DNA from: Chloranthus sessilifolius
Lineage: Eukaryota; Streptophyta; Magnoliopsida; Chloranthales; Chloranthaceae
Reading direction: 5' to 3'
Assembly: GCA_021018995.1 (NCBI GenBank)
Contig: CM037597.1
Coordinates: 20,802,887-20,866,886, forward strand
Length of the DNA stretch: 64,000 nucleotides
Shown here: piece by piece, positions 1 to 10,536 of the stretch
How the letters are laid out: the number at the start of each line of letters is the position of its first letter
Numbering within the stretch: position 1 is the stretch's first letter
Program-made: the position numbers and the translations under genes
The notes under the pieces: model-generated
Databases searched by the model: none
Told to the model about the DNA's origin: nothing
The model's input: the letters and a program-made list of their open reading frames with translations, nothing else

Positions 1-910
1 TCATATATTGGTAAGTATGGCCTGAGAACTACCTGGCATGTCGATATATGTTGAACTTTAAATCCTAGCCCCTTAAAAACAATAAATATTATTACACCAT
101 TGATTTGAAATTTTTATCCTACACCATTGAAGTGTGTTTATTATTGTGGCATGTGGCACACATATGTGATCAATCTCAATTATCCTAGTGCCAATTCATA
201 TTTTGAGCATTTTCCATTTGAAATATTATACCTATAAAATGATGAACTCTAATATACCATAGTTCATTAATGGTTGAGAACGAGTGATATTTGTTGAGTT
301 TTGTTATAATTGTGACTTTAGTGCCATTGTAGTCTTGTCTCTCCTCTTATTAGGATATAACTTTTTTCATTCATTGCCAATTGATTTTGGGTTTTTCGTG
401 GTATGTCATAGTAGGCTTTTCACTACTCGGTCACCAATTAACTTCTCCACATGGTTTGACTTAGTCCGACCTCAACGCGGGGGATGTGTTAACTTTATTC
501 CCAATATAGCTTTATCCTCATCTTATAAGATCCGACCATTCCATTTATTGCCAATTAGTTTAGAGCTGAAAATTCATATTTGATCACCGTATAATTTATC
601 ACTTTGACAATATGAATTACTTTCATTTTAAACCATTATTATCGGTGTCATATGATTTAAATATCAATTTGATGTTTGAATAACAACATATACATAATTT
701 TCAACATTCGAGTGCATTGAATATTGTGGGCTGCTATGTGCATACCACCTGTTTCCCGTACACCTAAGAGAAAATAGAGTGGCGTAGATAGCAAAAGTTG
801 GTGTGCACCTAGAAAATATATTTTATTTGACCTAAAACAGTTTGGAAAAGTTTGTGGATCCAAAAACCTCTTTAAACACACTTTCTGATGTTTTGCCTCA
901 TTGTTAGTAA
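1..910. other. AT-rich intergenic DNA without recognisable genes
   Basis: I see no gene, RNA or clear repeat here. The open frames are short, AT-rich and lack recognisable domains or plausible exon borders. A short poly-pyrimidine stretch and scattered AT runs are the only compositional features. Confidence 0.5.
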
Positions 911-1267
911 GGCCTTGTTTGATAACATGGAAATATAATTTCATGGTAGAAATGAAATTTAGTTTTCAATTGTTGTTGTTTGATAGCTATTTAAGAAGAT
1001 GGAAATGAAATTAAGTTGCCCTACATGGAAATTGAATTTCCATACACCAAATCATTTTAGGAGAAAATCATTTCAACCATTTAAATGGCTGAAATTGAGT
1101 TTCCTACTAACAAAATAATATGTTTTTGTGATTGCAAATCTAAAGTTACTTGTAAAAAACTTAAAAGCAAAAAAAAAATATTTTTTATTATTAAAAAGTA
1201 ACTTCAATTTCTATAATCATCATACCGGCACGATCACTATGACCACCACATTATCTATATCATACTT

Positions 1268-2890
1268 ATTTCAGCTAATATTTGACTTTGGTCAAAGTTT
1301 GAATTTTAATCAAACATTAATTGGATTTATAAGTTATATAAAGTTTTGACTTTTAATTAAAATTTATTTTTTATTAAACTTAAACTCCAATAATTTGATG
1401 GCAAAAAAAGGATACTGCCATTTTTATGTACAATTTGATACTAGATTTTCAATTGTATTAATCAATAGTTTGACTTTTAGTCAAACTTTGACTTTTACAC
1501 AAATTTTTTTTGTCAAACTTGAAACCTACTTATAGATAGAGGTTACTACTACATAAATTTATATCGTATCAACACAATTTTTTCTTGATCAAAGTTTGAC
1601 TTTTGGTCAAAGTTTGATTTTCTATAAAATGTTATAAATTTTTATTAGTGAAATATTATAATAAAAAATATCTATCATTATTTTAATTTATAACTTGAAA
1701 ATACATTGCCTCATTTTTGTTGGTCAAAGTTTGACTTTTATTCAAATTTTGACTTTAGTCAAAAGTTGAGAAGTGTATCTTGATAGTAGATAGTAATTAT
1801 TACTGTTGTTATTTATATTTTGTAATGTAAATTTTAATCAGTCAAAGTTTGATATTTGGTCAAACTTTGACTTTTAACACAATTTAATTTTTTTGAACTT
1901 CTGTTTCCCCAATGAGATTATTATTTTTTTAATTTATTACTGTTTAGTATATTACTAAATTTTATTTTACTTTTTTTTATATTTGGTCAAAGTTTGACTT
2001 TTTAAAAAGTTGATATTTAGTCAAAGTTTTTACTAGTGTAACCTAGCGCTGGATACGAATACTGTTATGCTAATTTATAGGTTGGCGGTAGATTATCAAA
2101 TTTTTTATTGATCAAAGTTTAAAAAATTAGTCAAAGTTTGACTTTTTTAAAAATTAAATTTTCTTTCAAGTTTAAAATTTTAATTTTGTTTCAATGTATA
2201 ATACATACTAGTGTTTACTATAAAACTTTGTATTTTAGTCTTAAAATTGTTTATTAATCGAAGTTTTACGTTTGGTCAAAGTTTGACTTTTATTAAAAGT
2301 GGATGTTTGATCAAATTTTGACTAGTGTAATCTAACGATATATATGAATATTGTTATATTAATTTACAGTTGGACTTTTATAACTTATTGGTACATTGCA
2401 AAATTTTCTCTTGGTCAAAGTTAAAATTTTGGTCAAAGTTTGACTTTTATAAAAATTTAATTTTATTTCAACGTATAAACTTACATTAGATACTAGGCAT
2501 GGATCAAAATTTCTTCCGATACCGATACGTATCGGACATGAATGATAATGGCATTCAATGTAATCGTATCGTTTCATTCTATATATATTATACCGAACGA
2601 TACATTGAATGTATCGTTCGATATCATCCGGTACCGATACGTATCGGTTTTGAGCTCGGATGATATGTATCGGGAAACCAAAATTTTGATCCATGATATT
2701 AGCATTTATAATTTTGTTATTTACCTTTACATATTTTTTTTATCAAAATTTAAAGTTTGGTCAAAGTTTGATTTTTTATTTAAGTTTGACTTTTCAAACT
2801 TTGACATATATAACTTAGTAATAAATAGTGATTACAATGATATTAATTTATAATGTAATAGAATATCATTAAAAAATTATTGGTTAATAT
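1268..2890. repeat. Degenerate ~130-bp tandem repeat built on GTCAAAGTTTGAC
   Basis: About ten blocks containing GTCAAAGTTTGAC or a close variant occur near 1279, 1470, 1588, 1722, 1842, 1984, 2110, 2274, 2413 and 2758. Typical spacing is 120-165 bp once the 198-bp insert at 2498-2695 is discounted. A second marker, ACTAGTGTAA followed by a related AT-rich string, occurs near 2033 and 2321, which supports an old tandem origin. Each block is an inverted pair of TTGAC cores, the core of the plant W-box. Confidence 0.6.
2498..2695. mobile_element. 198-bp MITE-like element with CATGGATCAAAATTT ends
   Basis: The left end CATGGATCAAAATTT at 2498 is matched in inverted form by AAATTTTGATCCATG ending at 2695. 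The interior carries repeated palindromic CCGATACCGATACGTATCGG-type sequence and has no real coding capacity. It interrupts the surrounding repeat array, so it inserted after the array formed. No clear target-site duplication is visible. Confidence 0.6.
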
Positions 2891-3377
2891 TTGACTTTAA
2901 TTATAATTTTATTAATAAATGAGCAAAACTTAAAAATTCATTTTCAAAGATACTAATCAAACAAGAGAAATGAATTTCCAATTAAATTTATTTCTCAAAC
3001 ACACTAATCAAACAGTGAAAAATCAATTTCTAGAGGAAATCATTTCCTAAGAAATCAACTAAGAAATTGATTTCATTTCCTCTTTGAAATTTCATTGTTA
3101 ACAGTAGAACAAAATTTGTTGTCATTATTTTCTGATAACCCATTATAATCTTCTCTAATCGTTTTCCATTAAACCTCTCTCTGCCTTTATTCTCTCTTCA
3201 ACCAATCCATCAATACCTGCAACCAACAACTTTGCGAATATACGACATAAACTACACCTATACAGCTAAAGACAAGTCACCTTCATCTCCGTACTTATTT
3301 TTTATTTTTTGGGTAGGTAACCATATATAGTACTCATTAGATTCATGGTGTGTGAGTCTCGATTCTCACGTACGTAA

Positions 3378-3390
3378 TGGTATCAGAGCC
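3378..3390 (+). other. Primer-binding-site-like sequence (initiator tRNA-Met complement)
   Basis: TGGTATCAGAGCC matches the usual plant retrotransposon primer-binding site for initiator tRNA-Met. No LTR pair could be recognised around it. It is either a retroelement remnant or chance, lying about 60 bp upstream of the TATA box of the PB1 remnant. Confidence 0.35.
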
Positions 3391-3444
3391 GCAAACAACT
3401 CTTCTATAAGATGGGGATTATAATAATCCCACTCATTGAACCCT

Positions 3445-3457
3445 CTATATATATATA
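3445..3457 (+). promoter_or_regulatory. Candidate TATA box of the PB1-fragment gene
   Basis: A TATATATATATAG run lies about 25-35 bp upstream of a purine-rich leader (about 3478-3557). That leader ends in a good 5' splice site. The spacing suits a Pol II core promoter, but AT richness makes chance runs common here. Confidence 0.4.
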
Positions 3458-3477
3458 GGGTAAATACGTATTACCAA

Positions 3478-4450
3478 AAGAAAAAGAACAAGAAATAAGA
3501 AGAAGAAGCAAACCAAAAGGAAAAACCGGAAGAAGAAAGAAAGTGCCGTCCAGCCAGGTAAGTCTTTTACCTATGGGTTCTTCTTCTTTCCTTTTATCTC
3601 TTCTTCTTCTCTATGGGTTTTAAACCCTATAAAAAATTTGGGAACAGGGCTTCAAAATCTCGCCCGAAATCCTGAAATTATTAGCCGATAATTTGATTAT
3701 TCATAATATCGGCGAATAATTTGAAATTATAGGCCGATAATTTTAAGATTCGGCCGATAATTTTTCATTTGGGGGAGGGGATTCGGCCGATAATATTGAT
3801 TTTGATAATCAAATTTTCTTTATTAAAAAACTCTCTTCTCCTTCTGTTTTTTTTGAAAATATTTCACGCATGCCAAGAAGCAATAGTAATTTTCAAAACA
3901 TCAGAGGTCTTAATACCCAAATTATGCATAATATCAACTAAACCCTATAGAATATGCGAAACGAAACCTAGGTTAAGAGCAATTTTTTTAGGTATAGCAA
4001 GTTCATTGTCGTTAATGCCTCTGTTACCTTATATATAACTTATCATATATCTCCTTTATTTTTGTTACCTTCTCTATTTCTTTCTTGAAAGGTAATTCTG
4101 TCTTTGTATTCGATCAAATTTTGATGTTTCTATAGCTATGATTGTGAGGTTAATTAATGATTTTTATTCTTGTAGTTACTCATGTCGAAGGAGAAGGAGC
4201 GGCAACTTCGCTGCAGCTTTGGGGGCAGATTTGTACAGCTGCGGACGACAGGGGAGATCTGCTATGTCGGTGGGAAAAGTCAACTGATTTCCTTCGATCG
4301 GAAGGCTAATTTCAGTTGCTTTTCACATGGCCGATGTCTCTAATTCGGCCGATGCTATCGATGTAAAGTATCTGCTATCGGACGAGAAGTTCGATTGTTG
4401 AATCGATTCGACGCATTCAAATATATGTGGAACCATCTAGGTACCGGATT
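3478..4450 (+). pseudogene. PB1-domain gene fragment with a 5'-UTR intron, frameshifted
   Basis: A purine-rich leader ends at CAG|GTAAGT (exon end 3557). A 618-bp intron runs to TTCTTGTAG at 4175, and an ATG at 4182 opens a 53-codon frame to TAA at 4341-4343. The peptide begins MSKEKERQLRCSFGG and continues through GEICYVGGKSQLISFDRK, matching the first half of plant PB1 domains (CSFGG, then YVGG, then a hydrophobic strand and basic residues). One base out of frame, 4324-4400 reads VKYLLSDEKFD, like the acidic second half of PB1, and a further shift is needed after that. PB1 domains mediate protein-protein binding. No downstream exons are recognisable. The frameshifts make a functional product unlikely unless they are sequencing errors. 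Confidence 0.5.
3690..3800. repeat. Short GGCCGATAATTT-type repeats inside the PB1 5' intron
   Basis: CCGATAATTTGA, CGGCGAATAATTTGA, GGCCGATAATTTTA, GGCCGATAATTTTT and GGCCGATAATATTG follow one another across about 110 bp. Further TTCGGCCGAT copies lie at 4344-4353 and near 7977. Function unknown. Confidence 0.45.
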
Positions 4451-4492
4451 ATACTACCCTCTCTTTTCTTATATATAAACACTTGTAAAATA

Positions 4493-4628
4493 AATGTATC
4501 CTCAGTATCTGTAAATTCGATTGTAGATTACTTTATTTCTCTTAATTATTATATTTTCAAAATGTATACTCAGTATCTCTAAATTCGATTGTAGATTACT
4601 TTATTTCTCTTAATTATTATATTTTCAA
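4493..4628. repeat. 68-bp tandem duplication
   Basis: Bases 4493-4560 and 4561-4628 are near-identical head-to-tail copies with two visible mismatches. The copy carries no coding sequence. It follows the PB1 remnant directly and looks like a recent local duplication. Confidence 0.85.
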
Positions 4629-5860
4629 TGGTATGTAATCGTTTCATTTTTAATAATAAGGGTAGGGACAAGGTAACAAACTTGGTATCGGTATCAGGTA
4701 TTGGTGGTCCGTGGAGGACCGATAAGTATTGGCACTCAAAAGAAAATTAAAAAAAATTGCATTGAACTGATAAGTATCGGCAGATAGGGCTCGTATCAGC
4801 CAATACCAATACCGAGTTGAAGGACCAATGCGTATCGATTTGTCAAAAGTTACCATATAATTAGACGAGAACCAATATTGTGCTTAATTAGATCTTTACA
4901 TAATATATCTGAGTCTTCTACGAAGACAGATTTAAAAAAAAAAAATAACAGGGTATCTCTGTTTGCACCCATAGGTTTACTAAAAGGGCCCACTTTTAGT
5001 AAACTATCACTTCCGAAACCAAATGAAAGCCGCGAGTGCTTGGAATCAGACATTTGAAATCGTTTCTCATCTCACTTTTCTACACAATAGATCTTGAGAC
5101 AGCATCACAGATGGCCCTTTTTTTTATTCTTAGTGACTTAGATCCACAAAATGTGGCCATAAATCACACGTCACACTCAGGTGTTGTGATTTTGGGTCCT
5201 TTGTTGGAGTAGTGTCATGTGGAATAGATTATGGACGGTCTGATGTTAAGAGCATCAACTCAAGATTTTATGGATTATGGATTTTGTTGGAGTTAGTGTC
5301 ATGTGGAATAGTTTCAATCATCCGATTCCAAGCAGTCAACGGATCTGAGTGGATTTTGGACGTGGACACTTTCAGTCATTAAACCTCGTAGAGTAGAAGA
5401 GAGGTAACTAAATAACAGCCTCAACTGAATCTCTAAAGCCCCTGTGTTTCCCAATTCTTCAAAGGTTAAAAAGAAACCTAATTATTCTATAAGAGGAGCA
5501 ACAATTATTTTTATCTTATTCATCTCACCTCCTAAGTTTGAAGAAGGATAATAGATTATTTTTTAAATATTTTTTTCTGTGTTTTTTCAGTAGTAAATTG
5601 CATGTATCAACAGTATCTATTTTCGTAAATAATTTTTGTTATTGTTGTCAAGCTCTTTTTGGCTCCCATTTAAGATACAAGGATTTTTTCTCTTCTCTAG
5701 AAGCGACAAATGTCATAATTTTATATGTCATTTTAGGAAGTTCTAAGAGAAAATAGCAAACTTGTAAGAATAACTTGATAATTTTTAAATTTTTAGGGTT
5801 TCGAGGGTATAAGTAATTAGGGTTCCTAATGTAAAGGTAGTTGGTCATTTAATTAATTAA
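4629..5860. other. Intergenic stretch with GTATCGG-type and short direct repeats
   Basis: Bases 4690-4840 contain several GGTATCGGTATC-like strings, some inverted, resembling the interior of the 2498-2695 element. A string of about 25 bp starting GTTGGAGT and containing GTGTCATGTGGAATAG recurs near 5203 and 5285. I see no gene. Confidence 0.4.
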
Positions 5861-6166
5861 TAGTAAGTTTTTGTTTCACGAACTTTTGGTAGAGTTTTTG
5901 TTTCAAAGAAGCATTAATCCAATTGGTACACCCACTCCAATGTGAGGGAGTAGGTTGTGGGTTTGATTCTCGTCCTTCACGTTGTTTCTCACCCTTATCT
6001 TTACAAAGTGTAATAGTAAGTTTTTGTTTCACGAACTTTTGGTTGAGTTTTTGTTTCAAAGAAGCATTAATCCAATTGGTACACTCACTCCAATGTGAGG
6101 GAGTAGGTTGTGGGTTTGATTCTCGCCCTCCACGTTGTTTCTCACCCTTATATTTATAAAGTGTGA
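5861..6166 (+). repeat. 153-bp tandem duplication containing two tRNA-derived SINE-like copies
   Basis: Bases 5861-6013 and 6014-6166 are near-identical tandem copies. Each holds GCATTAATCCAATTGGTAC (starting 5911 and 6064), which resembles a Pol III A box. About 35 bp later comes GGGTTTGATTCTCG (starting about 5959 and 6112), which resembles a B box. A third, inverted relative lies at 9372-9470. I infer a tRNA-derived SINE family. Open frames here are shadows of the tRNA-like sequence. Confidence 0.55.
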
Positions 6167-6409
6167 GTTGGATTCTCCTAATTAACTTTTATCACTATAG
6201 TTGGTGTTTCCTCCCGCAGTCACACTTGCTCCTCGGTTCTCGAGGCTGTCTTGACCGGATGACCGTATAAAAACAACAAAAGTTAGTTGGATTAATACTA
6301 TTGCGAAAGGAAAGATATGGATATATATATACGAATCCATTTAATATTTATACAGCTAGGTTGCACTAGTAGTATGCACGTGTGGACAAAGAAATTTCGT
6401 GAAGGATAT

Positions 6410-7165
6410 TTTAATTTTTTGTAAGATGCCTCACATAAGTTTGGGAATTGGCGAGATCCCATACCTAGTTTGAAATTTGGCAAGATCCCCCATTTAATTG
6501 CTTTAACCACCTCAAGCTACCCGTCAAAAACTGAAATCCCTAGAATATCCTTGGTTACCAATTTGCTCCTGATTTACACCTGATTAGTTATGGATTGGCA
6601 CCCGATTTACATCCGGTCGGTTACTGATTTGCACCTAATCGATTATCAATTTGTAGTAATCAGTTACCGATTATTATCCTATCGGTTACCCATTTTCGTG
6701 TGGTTGCCCATCGAGTTTCGAATGGATATCGGTTGGTTATTTTAACTCTACAAATTTCGAATGGAAAAAAAAGGATTACGTGTAGTCTTGACCGATTTCT
6801 TAATCGAGCGATCAGATTTTGATGTCGGCAATAATGAAAGTGGTTGTAAAAGTAAAATCTTTTTTACTTAATCTTGTTTCGTGGACATTTTTGTCATTTT
6901 CGCACGGTGGTAGGTGAAATGTTTGGCCGCGCAAAAGACAGGGGTATTAGGGTGCAAATCGGTTGTAAATCGGTTGCAAATTGATATCCAATCGGGTCCA
7001 AATCAGGTGTAAATCGGTAACCAAGGATATTTTAGGGATTAAAGTTTTGGCAGGTAGTTTGAAGTGTTTAAAGCAGTTGGGTGAGGGATCTGCCAAATTC
7101 TAAACTCGATAAGGGATCTTGGTAATTCTTAAACTTAGTTGAGGCATCTTCCAAAATTCCCATTT
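6410..7165. mobile_element. ~750-bp foldback/MITE-like element with ~220-bp inverted repeats
   Basis: The left arm (about 6413-6650) and the right arm (about 6945-7162, read inverted) share the same order of landmarks: AAGATGCCTCA, then AAGTTT, then GATCCC, AATTTGGCA, GATCCC, TTGCTTTAA, then ATATCCTTGGTTACC and GATTTACACCTGATT. The loop (about 6650-6945) is non-coding. Long inverted arms with a short interior fit a foldback or long-TIR MITE. No convincing target-site duplication was found. Confidence 0.7.
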
Positions 7166-7589
7166 TAATTAGGTAATTCATATTTTTAATAGGATACTCT
7201 TTCCTAACAACGAAGCTGCGCACTTGCAAAAGCCAATGTTTTTCATCCTAATTTTTTGCACAAAGGATCTTGAGAATATGGGTTTATCTTCGGACGGTCA
7301 GATGTTGATTCGACGAGACATACATTTGAAAAAGTGGCTCAGGAATCATATTTGATGGTACATCGATGATCACGCTCACTTTTTGGGAGGTGCCACATGT
7401 AATCAAAATCTCATCGTTTGATGATACAACCAAAACCTCAAGATCTATTGTGAAAGATTGGGATAAAAAAAATGCTGAACGTCTTATTCAAAGTAGTCAA
7501 TGTGTCTCATGAGCAATGCTAAGTTGCAAGGAAAAAGTCTCTAATGCGGTTATGACCCGACCAAAATGCTTGGCTCTATCAAGAAAACA

Positions 7590-7875
7590 TTTATCGGCTT
7601 CTACTTCAACCGCCACTAAAAAGGTACTCTTTGGGGGCGGTTTTCTGACCGCCGTTATCTTTTTTCACCAGCGGTTTATTGGCCGCCAACGACTATGTAT
7701 AACGATAAAAAAATTGATGGTATTATCGGTGTTTTTTAACCGCCACTAAAATGAAAACATTCATCGGCGCTGAGAATTGATGCAAATGCCGACGGTCACT
7801 GACCGTCGGCAATTATCACAAACATTAGAAAACATTACCGGCAGTTTCTCTAACCGCTGGTAAAAACCTTTTTTT
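7590..7875. mobile_element. CACTA-like subterminal debris with ACCGCCACTAAAA motifs
   Basis: ACCGCCACTAAAA-type strings occur near 7608 and 7738, with inverted GGCGGTTTT, GCGGTTTATTGGCCGCC and related strings between them. A near-perfect palindrome with 11-bp arms (GCCGACGGTCA and its complement, one-base spacer) spans 7788-7810. CACTA transposons carry such subterminal motifs next to CACTA ends, but I cannot place element ends. A T-run follows at about 7868-7885. Confidence 0.4.
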
Positions 7876-7989
7876 TTTTTTTTTTTAAAGTATCACCTAG
7901 ATACACAAATTTATGCGAAAGTGCCCACCCTAATCAGGCAGCTCTATTAGCACCCACTATTTTTTTTATACGGCCATTCGGCCGAGACA

Positions 7990-9300
7990 ACCTCGACAAC
8001 AGAATCGGCCCCAGGGCAAGGCCCATCAGGCAGCTACCTCGGGCCCCGAAATTTTTGGGGCCTCCTATTCTTGTAATTCTTTATGGGCGATTGGTTAGTA
8101 TAATTTTCAATGTCCAAAATTGCAAATCAAGTCAATTGGTTTAGTTGGTTACAATCAAAAATCTGGATTTTGTTTCGGTTGGACCGAAATTTCAACCAAA
8201 AACTACGAAAGGGACCGAAATGACGGAATTTCAGTCATTTTGGCCAAAATTTTGATCCTTTGTTGGTTAAGCTACTTGTGTTGTTCACTTTTCCCCCAAT
8301 AAGTTATGGGTTCAACTCTTCCTAGGCCCCATATTTGTATAATTTTTTATGGGTCGGATTGGGTAGGTGCTGGTCATGGGTCAAGACATTTGCCTCGCTG
8401 AGCTAGGCCAACCTTAAGTATTGACCTAATGAATTTTCTAGCCTTATTTTGATCAGTTTGAATTTGTTTGACCGAATCCTTTATATATATACAAATTTAT
8501 CCTTATTAAATTACCTAACTTAAAAAATTGATCTCGTGCTTGTTACAACACAAATTTTCAAAATGACCTATCAATTTGATTCTACTTGACGAGAGCTATA
8601 CAATGAACCTATTTATGAAACCTTTTAAGACTGTTAAAGTACTAAAAAATGGTAGGAAATATTCAATGGCAGTTAAAGTGTTAAAAAATGTCAGCGTTAT
8701 TAGTTGAGTTACTCAATTCATGGGGTACTATTTAGTTTTTCATTTTTTTGTGTTTTATTTTTTTTTAAAATATATTTTCGTTAACTTATTAGTTGTGTTT
8801 TCAAATTATAAAACAGCAGAATGAAATATGCAGATATTCGTAATCTAGGACTAGGAGCAATCATGGTGACAAATTTCAATTTCGACAATATTTTGATATT
8901 TCAAGAAAATTTTGAAAAGTTTTGGAAAAATTTTTGGGAGTACAAAAAATGTTATATATAAATTATATTTAATATTTATAATTTTTTTTTTATTATGCAA
9001 AACTACAAAATTAAAAGAAAATTTATTAAATTTGACAAAATTATGTTAATTTCGCTAAAATTAATAAAATTTGGCGATTTCAGAAAAATTATCGAAATTT
9101 CGCTGAAAGTTACGTCCAACTTCTGTTTTGATAAATTTCAGCGAAGTTTTGAAAAATATTAGAGAAATTTGTCACTATATGAGAAATGAGTATTATTTTA
9201 TTTATTAAAAAATATTTTTTTTTAGGATCAATATAAAGGAGGGCCCATTTTAGGAACTCGCCTTGGGCCCCCAAAGTCTCAGGGCCGGCACTGCTCGAGA
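7990..9300. mobile_element. Possible hAT-like element remnant
   Basis: Near 8010 the sequence reads CAGGGCAAGGCCCATCAGG and then GGGCCCCGAAATTTTTGGGG. Near 9264-9292 it reads GGGCCCCCAAAGTCTCAGG and then GCCGGCACTG. Both ends resemble the GGGCC-rich termini of plant hAT-type elements in opposite orientation. The interior (8100-9230) is AT-rich with GAAATTTC-type repeats and no transposase. The match is loose. Confidence 0.3.
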
Positions 9301-9371
9301 ATTGAGGAGCAGGCACGCATACATATTGGACAATTGCGGAGCAGGGAGCACCAACGATAGTTGTGAGGGTT

Positions 9372-9470
9372 AACTAACAAAACCCAACCTACATCTTGTG
9401 AAGACAAGGGTGACCTACTCTCTTACATTGGAGAGAGCATACCAACTGGGCTAATGCCTCTTTGGTGACT
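9372..9470 (-). mobile_element. tRNA-derived SINE-like copy, third family member
   Basis: On the minus strand it reads GCATTAGCCCAGTTGGTATG, an excellent Pol III A box (TAGCCCAGTTGG). CTCTCTCCAATGTAAGAGAG and GTAGGTCACCC follow. This aligns with the two copies at 5911 and 6064, including the shared CTCCAATGT and GAGTAGGT stretches. The B box is degraded. Confidence 0.5.
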
Positions 9471-9480
9471 GACCTTTAAG

Positions 9481-9870
9481 TTAGGGAGCCATTAGTTGCA
9501 CTCAGAAAAGTCAGCCCTTGCACCAAGTTTAAAAGAAAGACATGCAAGTTTGGCGACCTTTGTTATGTGAAAGCACTATCTAAGCCATTTGATTTCAAGG
9601 ACATGATTTAAAGATATTAACTACAAAAGATTAGAACAAAATATAATCTTCATCATGTGATTAAATGTAGTCAAAGGCAATTATCTGACTCAACAATTGA
9701 CTACAATTATCGTGGTGTGCTCTAATCTTATGCACTGATCTATATATCATGAACTTCAAATCAGACAACCCGGATTTTCTTTTTACGTGTTACATGTCCC
9801 TAAAATGTCAAGTCTTTCTTAAAGTTTAGTGCAAGGCCAACTTTCCAGAGTGCAACTAATGGCTCCCTAA
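9481..9870. mobile_element. 390-bp MITE with TTAGGGAGCCATTAGTTGCA terminal inverted repeats
   Basis: Bases 9481-9548 recur inverted at about 9790-9870. The outer 20-plus bp match exactly (TTAGGGAGCC to GGCTCCCTAA), and inner landmarks CTTGCAC and AAGAAAGAC also match. The interior is non-coding. The TIR length and size fit a MITE. The superfamily is unclear because no target-site duplication stands out. Confidence 0.7.
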
Positions 9871-9924
9871 AAATTATCTTTCTGCCAATCTTTTGCAAAA
9901 ATGACTTTCAATCCCCTCTATAAA

Positions 9925-10200
9925 GGAAACCTGGACTCATATATGGTTTAATAAAAAATTATAAAAGTTTTACCAAACTTGGTGTCGTATATAATTTAAT
10001 AAAAAAATTATAAGACCTTCGATCTCACCTACAAAGGGAAACCAGGAATCATATATAGTTTAATAAAAATATTATAAAAGTTCTACAAAACCTGTAAACT
10101 ACAATTATCATCCCAAACGCAACCTGCTATCATAGGAAACCTGGAATCATATATGGTTAAATAAAAAATAATAAGGCTTTTCTAAAACCTATAAATAATC
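9925..10200. repeat. Three imperfect ~105-bp direct repeats
   Basis: GGAAACCTGGACTCATATAT (about 9927), GGAAACCAGGAATCATATAT (about 10040) and GGAAACCTGGAATCATATAT (about 10136) each begin a block. The blocks continue into GGTTTAATAAAAAATTATAA-like sequence and AAACCT. No coding potential. Confidence 0.6.
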
Positions 10201-10360
10201 CTCATTCTATGCAAAAGCTAAGGAAAGTTTACCACCTATTATAAAAACAACCCATAATTATAATGGCACGACCCTCCATACCGTCATGTAAGCAAGGTGT
10301 AGGTAATTCCCACAGTCAAAGTGATAGATCATAAATTGAAAGTGATAGATTAAAGTGATG

Positions 10361-10373
10361 GGCTCTAATACCA
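10361..10373 (-). other. Second tRNA-Met primer-binding-site-like sequence
   Basis: On the minus strand this reads TGGTATTAGAGCC, one base from the usual initiator tRNA-Met binding site. It lies just left of the assembly gap, so any associated LTR may be missing. Weak evidence alone. Confidence 0.25.
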
Positions 10374-10436
10374 ATCATTTTGTCTAGTTTTAATGGCTGA
10401 TATTCAAACTAGCCAATCAGATGGTTCACATCAACC

Positions 10437-10536
10437 NNNNNNNNNNNNNNNNNNNNNNNNNNNNNNNNNNNNNNNNNNNNNNNNNNNNNNNNNNNNNNNN
10501 NNNNNNNNNNNNNNNNNNNNNNNNNNNNNNNNNNNN
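10437..10536. other. Assembly gap, 100 N
   Basis: Exactly 100 undetermined bases, a conventional placeholder for a gap of unknown size. The sequence immediately to the right is already inside the 145-bp monomer array, so the array probably extends into the gap. Confidence 0.99.

Larger units (their letters stand above)
911..3115. mobile_element. Possible non-autonomous transposon with imperfect inverted ends
   Basis: The left edge (about 915-1010) is rich in GAAATGAAATTT-type sequence after a GATAACATGG stretch. The right edge (about 2960-3110), read on the minus strand, gives a related order: GTTAACAATGAAATTTC and then GGAAATGAAATC. The two ends agree only roughly. The interior is the GTCAAA/TTTGAC repeat array with no coding sequence. 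I could not define a target-site duplication, so the element borders and class are uncertain. Confidence 0.3.

Noticed and set aside
2359..2694. Minus-strand 111-codon frame and overlapping plus-strand frame
   Set aside because: Both run through a 198-bp MITE and AT-rich repeat, with no domain.
5923..6159. Plus-strand frame containing CGFDSRPS twice
   Set aside because: This is a typical translation of tRNA-like B-box sequence within a duplicated SINE-like element, not a protein gene.
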